Below are positions 57,058 through 64,000 of a stretch of 64,000 nucleotides of DNA, one piece after another; positions within the stretch are counted from its first letter, which is position 1; every line of letters starts with the position of its first letter. The position numbers and the translations under genes were made by a program. Source of the stretch: Apus apus. Its lineage: Eukaryota; Chordata; Aves; Apodiformes; Apodidae. The stretch lies in contig NC_067295.1 of assembly GCF_020740795.1 (NCBI RefSeq), forward strand, positions 992,501 through 1,056,500, written 5' to 3'. The notes under the pieces are model-generated. The model ran no database searches, was not told the DNA's origin, and worked only from the letters and a program-made list of their open reading frames with translations.

Positions 57058-57074
57058 AAAAAAAAAAAAAAAAG
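57058..57074. repeat. A17 run (T17 on the SLC5A11 strand)
   Basis: On the minus strand this is the pyrimidine tract of the acceptor for the SLC5A11 start exon. Confidence 0.95.
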
Positions 57075-57856
57075 GTTACACAGTTAGGAGAGGGTGTGGC
57101 AGCACCATGAAGGTGTTGATTGTTTCTTGAGCAACTCGGGTTATCGGCTCTGGCCGTGGTTCTCCTTCTGCTGGAACCATGGAGAGGGCTCTTGTCTCTG
57201 GCATTTGCCTTCGTCCATGACTCCTGTTCTGTGATGGGAAGATGCTGCCAGCAGGCTGGCCAGCCACAGCTTGGTTGGATTCCCCTTGCAGTGAGTAATT
57301 GTCTGACCGGTGGAGAAAGTGGCAGCGCTGCAGGACTGGCCGTGGTGAGAAGCTGCTGCCAGAAATGTGCCCATGATGAGCCACCAGGATGTGATGGCAT
57401 GTGAGCTGCTCCGGTGGCAGTGGCATTGTCCTCCTTGGCCACAGCAAGAGCTCAAGCCCAGGTGCAGAAGGTGCTGGGACTGAGCACCTGAGCCCAGCTG
57501 CCTTCCCCATCAGGAACGGGGGTGGCAGCATGTCACCCAGCAGAGGGATGGACAGACCTGCTGCCATGCCAGAGCGGGCTGGGGCAGCAGGGATGAGCAG
57601 CTGGTGTGGGACCAGGACCAAGGGGTGGAAGAGCCAGTGCTGGGGTTCCCTCCTGCACACCAGCCCACAGCAACATTCCCTGTGGACAAGATATTCAAGT
57701 CCTTCCCACAGGAATAAAACCTTGTTTTCCTATCCAGAAAAGCCTGATAAGATGTGGCACCTCCAGAGTGCCCCGTGGTGCCAGGCATCCTTTGGCAGAA
57801 GGGGCAAGATAAAGTCCATGCAGGGAAGTTGGCCAGGGGGTTGAATTAACGCAGTT

Positions 57857-57898
57857 CCTCCTGGTTGGTTTCCTCCTGGGTTCCTCCTGGGTTCCTGG
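57857..57898. repeat. Short TTCCTCCTGGG tandem repeat
   Basis: Three to four imperfect copies of a GTTTCCTCCTGG-type unit in SLC5A11 intron 1. Confidence 0.7.
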
Positions 57899-59856
57899 TG
57901 CCCTCACCCAGGCTGGGCCCCACTCCCAGGGCAGGAGAGGAGGTAGGGGCAGCGCCAAGGGGAGCCCCTGGCTCGGGAGGCTAGGTTGGCCACCAGGGAT
58001 CCCCAGGCCCAGCACCTGACTGCCAAGCTCCAGCCATGGAGCAGCTCTGGGATGATTTCTCTTACCCCGCTGAGCCGAGGAGACAGTTCCTGTGAAGAGG
58101 GGCAGAGCTGTGCTGTCCGGCCTCGGTGGGGCCCCGCAGCCGGCTCAGCTCCGGCTCCAGCTCCTGGTGTCACTGGGACAGCTGGGCCAGGTGTCTGCTG
58201 GTCCTCGTCCTCCTCCTGCCTACATGGCTGGCCAGGTCCTCTGGTCTCTCTTACACTTGCCTGGCAAAACTTATAAGCTCCCCCCTGCCAAAAAGCTGAA
58301 GAGGGTGGGGCTAAGGGTGGCCCACACCAGCCCCGGGCTCCCGGTGTGGATGGTTGGACAACAAGCAGTCAAACAAGTTCTTCATCTGAACACAGACCAA
58401 ACTGGCCTCCCTATCCCTTGCCCACGTCTTTCACAACCTCCACCAGCTCCACCCTGGAGTGGAACCACAGCAGGAACCTGCCCCAAACTCACCTGGGCCT
58501 GAAGAGCAGCCAGCTGCTCTGCGGCACCGGCTGCCCGGGTGTGTGCAGGGCAGAGCAGGGGTGGAGTGACGGTGATGGAGATGCAGCAACTTCTCCTGCT
58601 GAGCAGCATTCAGGAGGGACAAGCCCTGCCCTGTGTTCCCATACACCTAGTCCTGCAGCACAGGCTCTCATGCAGTTATGAAAAAAGTTGGGCAATGAAG
58701 AAGTTTCCCAGTGGCAGGTACCATCCCATCACCTGCTTTCCACAGCTGAGGTTTGTATCTCAAGACATCAGAAGCCTCCAGCACAGGAGCCAAAGGTGGT
58801 ACAGAGCCGTGTTCTGGTTGAGTGGCAGCACAAGGCTGGGACCAGGGACTTGCAGCACCTCACAAAGCCTTTTCTGTGCCTTATAAAGCCCCAGATCCCA
58901 CTGAATTCCTTGAGAGCTTCTGCCTGGCAAGATGCAGGGCACTGGCCATCAGGTCAGTGCTATCTTCCCTCTTTAAGAGGCAACATGTCTTGGTTCTTGC
59001 TGAGTTTTTACTGGCGTGCTTAACCTCCAGGAAAAGAAACGTGAGCTTTGGTGTGGCAGCCTGTGGAAGTTGCAAACCCTGCTCTACCACCGCCTGCTTT
59101 CCCTTTTGCAGCTCAGACTGTACAGATATTGCTGTTTCTTTTCATCCCGAGACACTTCCCACCGGAGAGCTGGTGGCAGGTGGTTGTCACGAGTGGTACA
59201 GCTGGAGCTGCACAGGCTCCATCTCCCCGGGATTCAGCCAGGAATGCAGGGGAGCCCTGTGCCTTCCCCTCCCCGGTGCCTGCGGGTCCCGGCAGAGCTC
59301 TGCAGGTGTTTGTCATGTCCATCAGGAAAGAAAGGAACTGCAGGATACACTCCAGGGGAAATTCCCTGAGCTGAATACAGGTGGTGGGTGAAAGCTCCTG
59401 GTGCGGCTCCCAGAGCTGGGGCGAGGCCGAGCCTTAGGAAAAATGTGGTAGAGTCAGTTGCTCCGATTTCAGATCCTAACTCCGCCAAGGCCCAGTGGAA
59501 ATTTTGCCCATGTTGTGAATTCAGCTCACAGCCCTGGTCTCCCTCGGTTCCTGGCACAGGCAGCAGCGCTTTCCTTGCCAGAGATTGTGAGGAAGGAACA
59601 TCCATGGCATGGAAATGAAGCGGCTGAAGCCAGCCCTTTATCAATGGTCCCGGGAGGGACGCAGCCCACGTGGGTCTGGAGTAACCCATCATGGCTGTGT
59701 CGCTCCAAATTTCTCCTCAACGGGATTTTTTAAAGCATTCCCAGGTCCATCCACCTCCTCAAGACACCCCTGGTGGCCGGGGCGGGGCCGCAGCCCCCAG
59801 CCCCACGCACCCGCCGGGGCTCCGCGACTCGGGGGAGAAGCTGAAATGGAACTTAC

Positions 59857-59905
59857 TGCGCTCAGCTGGGTCTCATTCTGCTCCCCGCGCCGGGCACCGC
59901 CAAGC
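59857..59905 (-). other. SLC5A11: SLC5A11 noncoding exon 1 (inferred)
   Basis: The coding start exon has a clear acceptor at 57050/57051, so an upstream exon must exist. The best candidate ends at GCGCA|GTAAGT (59857) about 20-30 bp below a TATA-like TATTTAA. The start point is estimated; no transcript evidence is available. Confidence 0.4.
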
Positions 59906-59924
59906 TCTGCCAACTGACAGGCAG

Positions 59925-60014
59925 CTTAAATATTGCCAGAGAATCGGGATTTGCCAGCGGAGCCGTTAACGGTGTCACAAGGAACGAGAAGGAATATTTA
60001 TAGTCAAAGTTAAA
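59925..60014 (-). promoter_or_regulatory. SLC5A11: Putative SLC5A11 promoter
   Basis: On the minus strand: TATA-like TATTTAA near 59925-59934, a CCGTTAACGG palindrome at 59963-59972 (HNF1 half-site type), and TAGTCAAAGTTAA at 60001-60013 resembling an HNF4 direct repeat. These factors fit a kidney/gut transporter. Motif matches were made by eye. Confidence 0.35.
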
Positions 60015-60019
60015 CTAAT

Positions 60020-62445
60020 GGCCCGAAGTTACTCCTTCGGTCTCACGTGGCTCTGGTGAGAAGTGTATTATTTTCACTATCGGGGCTCAGGGGTCAAACT
60101 CCACAGAGGGCCTTTCTCTTAAGCAATCTGCACAGCTGGAGAAGGGACAAGGAACAATAAAAAAAAATGCCTGCTGATGTCCTCCCGAGCTGACAGCCCA
60201 CGACACGGGGGGGAGCTGACAGCCAGTCCCATCTCTGCCTCGCAGAGAGCAGAACTCCTCCATGGGCTGGGGTTCATAACTGATTTCTGAGTCTGGAGGT
60301 TAATCCCAGACTCGAGTTGCCTTCAGGGACCAGACTGGAGGTTTTGGCATCATGTCTCTGAAAAACCTGATAAACACTTAGGGATAAATAACGTGCAGAA
60401 AGTGATGCTGAGGAGGGACCTCCCAGTGCAGGGAGAGGCCGTGGCAGGAGGCAGCTCATCCTGCTCTGAAATCAGGATGCAGGGAGACCCAGGTCAGCAC
60501 TGCTGAGGACCCTGTGTCTCAGCACTGGTAGCCTGCAGACCAGGCACTGGCACTGGCCTTAAGTGGAGTTACCTTAACTGGAGTTACCAACCCAAATTCT
60601 ACTGTATGTGATCCCCTAAGGGCATGTTTTACTGGCCAGTCCTCAGCTCTTCTGCAACACCCTGATGACAGTCAGGTGAAAGTCTCTGCTGAAGCAGGAC
60701 AACCCCAGGGGACACCAGCCCCGTGCCCTGCCCAGCTCCACGCAGCATCTCTGAGCACAAATGCTGCTTCTCTCTCACTCACAGGTCACTTGATGTTGCA
60801 GCTGCACTGCTTTTACCAAAGCGTTTGTGAAACTTACCCCTTCTCTGACAATATCAGCTGCTAGAAGCAGTTCAGCTCTCACCTTCACTTTCAGCTTTCT
60901 AGACTGACAGTGGAGACAAATATTTTACATAAGAAAAGGCACCACAGAGTCTGAGAATCCGGAGATGGTTTAATTGGTCCTGCTGGAATTTGGGAAACCC
61001 AGATTTTCCTAAACTGTGTTAGAACAATGACAATTCCTGGGGACATCAAATTCATCATCCAGGTACCTTGTTCCACCTCCCAGTCTGTGCTGCCTTTTTC
61101 TGACTTCCAGCCCTTCCAGTCTGAAGCAGAGACCTCTGTTTGTCTCTTTGGCATCTTTTTTGGTACCTGGAAAATAGTTACGGAGTTTGTCCCTTCAAAC
61201 TATTATCAAGACACCAAGAGGGAGGATTCATACATGGTTCCAGCTTGGCTTGGCAATAGCAGCCTGGTGCTGTCTTATCCCAGCCAGCCCACCAACAGGA
61301 GCTCTGATCTTACCCTCACCATGATGTTCCTAAAGCTGCTTTTTTTTTTTTTTTTTTTTTTTTAATATTCTTTCCCCCATTTCTTGCAAGGAAGAGTGAA
61401 AATCCTTAAATAATCTGAAGTTTGGAATGTAACCTGGGATTGTCATAGCCATTGTTTCCTGTCTCTGTCAGAGGATGGAAGTGGCACCCCGTGGAGCCGG
61501 AGCTGTGCCAGGGCTGCATTCCCTGCCCTGACCCCAGGCTGCTGCCTGAGTTATTATTTCCTTCCCCAGGACAGGCTTTCCTGGGAAGATGATCCCATGA
61601 CCGAGGCTGACGCAGGCATTCTGCTCAGGCTGGACTGTACAGGGCTGAGAGGAGAATGAGCCAGCACACCGATTCCCTCCTGCGTGCAGGTCTCAGGAAA
61701 CACCAGAGCAGCGTGTGCGGTGAATGATGCCGACTGCACCGGCTGCAGAGGAGGCTCCAGGACATCGTTTCTGTGGGGGTTTGTGGGCTGTGCTGGACCC
61801 TGCAGCGGTTTGACAGCCACATCAGGGAGCTTCGGGTCCCCAGGGCTGCAGAAGAGCCAGGCTTGATCAGCCAGGAGGGGTTTGAGCACTTTGAACGCAG
61901 GTGTCCAGCCAGGGATTCTACCTGTAACATTTTTACTACCTCTGCTCAGAGCTGTTCTGCAGTGGCTGGTTCCGTGACTCCCAAGCAGGACCCAGTGACT
62001 GAGCAGGCTGCTGTAAACAAGCTAAACTACAACCAGGAAATCTGATATGAAACCAGTCCCTATCTATCTGCTGTGAGTGTAAAGGGAGATAAATCGCTCC
62101 AGGGACGTAAACTCAATCTCAGCCAAGAATTCCTTTTCAGAGGGAAACAATTCACTGGCTCACACACTCACTAAATGTTTTCTTCTGAAGGCTGCAGAAA
62201 AAATCCATACTATTTTAAGAATGTGTTGCTCATATTCATCACAGTGTCCTGAGTGCTGGCACGCAAGCTGCTCTCTTCACACTTACACAGTTATTTTCCC
62301 CATACCAGCCTGAATCCAGCAAGGTTGGATCCTGCACCTCTCTCCTGTAGGTGTAAGGGGCTGATATGAAGATGTGCCAGATGCAGAATTCCTCACGCCT
62401 TCACCTGCAAAGTAATTTTTGCCTGGACACAAAGGTACATGCAAT
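60020..62445. other. Intergenic region between SLC5A11 and GRID2IP
   Basis: About 2.4 kb. Apart from a T24 run at 61340-61363 I recognise no gene, repeat family or RNA. Open frames are short. Confidence 0.6.
61340..61363. repeat. T24 homopolymer
   Basis: Uninterrupted T run in the SLC5A11-GRID2IP intergenic region; no linked retroelement body is recognised. Confidence 0.95.
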
Positions 62446-63388
62446 CAGAGGCAGAAAGCAGTAGCTTTATTTTAGGAATAGCACGTAGGCATTGGGTAGA
62501 GACTGGACTGTCAATGTACATGGTCCCGTTATCAAATAATACAACCGTGTGTCAGAAGTTCTGGTTCCTTGAAAACAGTCACATAAAAATACCAAAGGGT
62601 TTGGAGTCCTAACTATTTTGGAAAGTTACAACATGTAGCAAAATCTATGTACAGCGTTTTCACAGTTGTAATGACAGTTTCAAAAGAACATCCAAGTGTT
62701 TAAGTACTGAATAAGTTTTTTAGAAATAAAAAAAAATCATAACAAAAAAAAAATCAACAGAACACATTGTGCAACATCCAGAATGGAAAGAGGAGCTGAG
62801 CAAGCATCTCCCCGTCACTGCCATCGGGCAGAGGGGAGGCAGGGACAGGGGGCTGGACCTCGGAACACAACGCTAGAAACTACCTGGCACTTAATGCTGT
62901 ATAAACAGAGATCACTTGTGAAAATACACCTCACTTTCTGCAGGGGGGCTTGGAAAAATACTGAAAAATGAAGATTTGATGGTTATAAGGTATCCCATAA
63001 ATAATGCACCAGTCGGTGATTGTGTAGTAAGCAGAGGCTGCAGTGAGGGCTCCTGCTCTGGCCACAGGCAGGAGTGACCTATGCCAGGGCTGGAGTGGGG
63101 CAGGGGGCTGGAGCAGGGGCTGAATCCTTGACTCAGTCATATGCAGGAAATGGAGGGTGCCAAGAAAGCTGTTGCCAAGCCCGGCATGGTGTTCACCTTC
63201 TTGTCCCTGTGCCTCACCCTCACATCCATCCACCATCACTTTTCAGTGTCCAAACTGCCCTGATGCCTCAGTCCGTGGTTCTGCTTGGTGGCAGCAGGTG
63301 ACAGCAGCATATTTACAACCAAACTCAACGGGAGCAAATTGCACTTTGTTGGCAATGAATTGTTGCAGCTGGCGTGGCTGCAGGCCCG
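62446..63388 (-). other. GRID2IP: GRID2IP 3'UTR
   Basis: About 0.94 kb from the stop to just past the minus-strand AATAAA at 62471-62466. The last 350 bp are AT-rich; the rest is GC-rich. Open frames on the plus strand here are not supported. Confidence 0.7.
62466..62471 (-). terminator. GRID2IP: GRID2IP polyadenylation signal
   Basis: Canonical AATAAA on the minus strand (TTTATT on plus), the likely end of the delphilin transcript. Confidence 0.65.

Positions 63389-64000
<612 letters not shown>

Larger units (their letters stand above)
57051..59856 (-). other. SLC5A11: SLC5A11 intron 1
   Basis: GC-rich intron between the inferred noncoding exon and the start exon. It holds several open frames of 100-190 codons on both strands with no recognisable family and no splice-supported continuation. 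It ends in the T17 tract at the acceptor. Confidence 0.55.

Noticed and set aside
57076-57660. 194-codon minus-strand open frame
   Set aside because: Inside SLC5A11 intron 1; no recognised domain and codon use like random GC-rich DNA.
58822-59391. 189-codon plus-strand open frame
   Set aside because: Intronic, antisense to SLC5A11, no family resemblance or splice context.

Overview
The window is vertebrate genomic DNA, almost certainly from a bird. The evidence is multi-exon genes with GT-AG introns, avian-type CR1 LINE fragments, a low repeat load, compact introns, and a linkage (GRID2IP next to SLC5A11 and ARHGAP17) that is split between two chromosomes in human. Nothing prokaryotic, viral or CRISPR-like is present. 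I rebuilt all exons by hand from splice sites, codon phase and remembered family sequences; no alignment was run.

Layout. (1) Bases 1-40480, plus strand: ARHGAP17 (RICH1/nadrin), a BAR plus RhoGAP protein. The window opens inside intron 1. Nineteen coding exons (2-20) run from 17313 to the stop at 39684-39686 with unbroken phase, giving about 882 residues if the missing first exon supplies 18. An ATTAAA signal at 40453 ends the transcript. (2) About 40800-44179, minus strand: a five-exon gene that I assign to the TEX47 family (predicted 254 aa). It starts in a strong CpG island and converges on the ARHGAP17 3' end. (3) 44826-57005, minus strand: SLC5A11 (SMIT2/SGLT6), a sodium/myo-inositol cotransporter in 15 coding exons (676 aa), with a probable noncoding first exon and promoter near 59857-60020. 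(4) 62450-64000, minus strand: the last two coding exons and 3'UTR of a formin FH2 protein, best matched to delphilin (GRID2IP).

Three minus-strand genes (GRID2IP, SLC5A11, TEX47-like) therefore lie head to tail and meet ARHGAP17 tail to tail near 40.5-40.8 kb. The genes are not functionally an operon: ARHGAP17 acts on Rho GTPases and membranes, SLC5A11 transports inositol, delphilin is a synaptic scaffold, and TEX47 has no settled function.

The items most worth follow-up are the TEX47-like gene with its slippage-prone [V/A]RE repeat; a candidate 18-nt in-frame microexon of ARHGAP17 with a TGC next to its acceptor; and a 27-copy 10-bp minisatellite that forms the branch-point and pyrimidine region of one SLC5A11 acceptor. 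I found no wholly new system.
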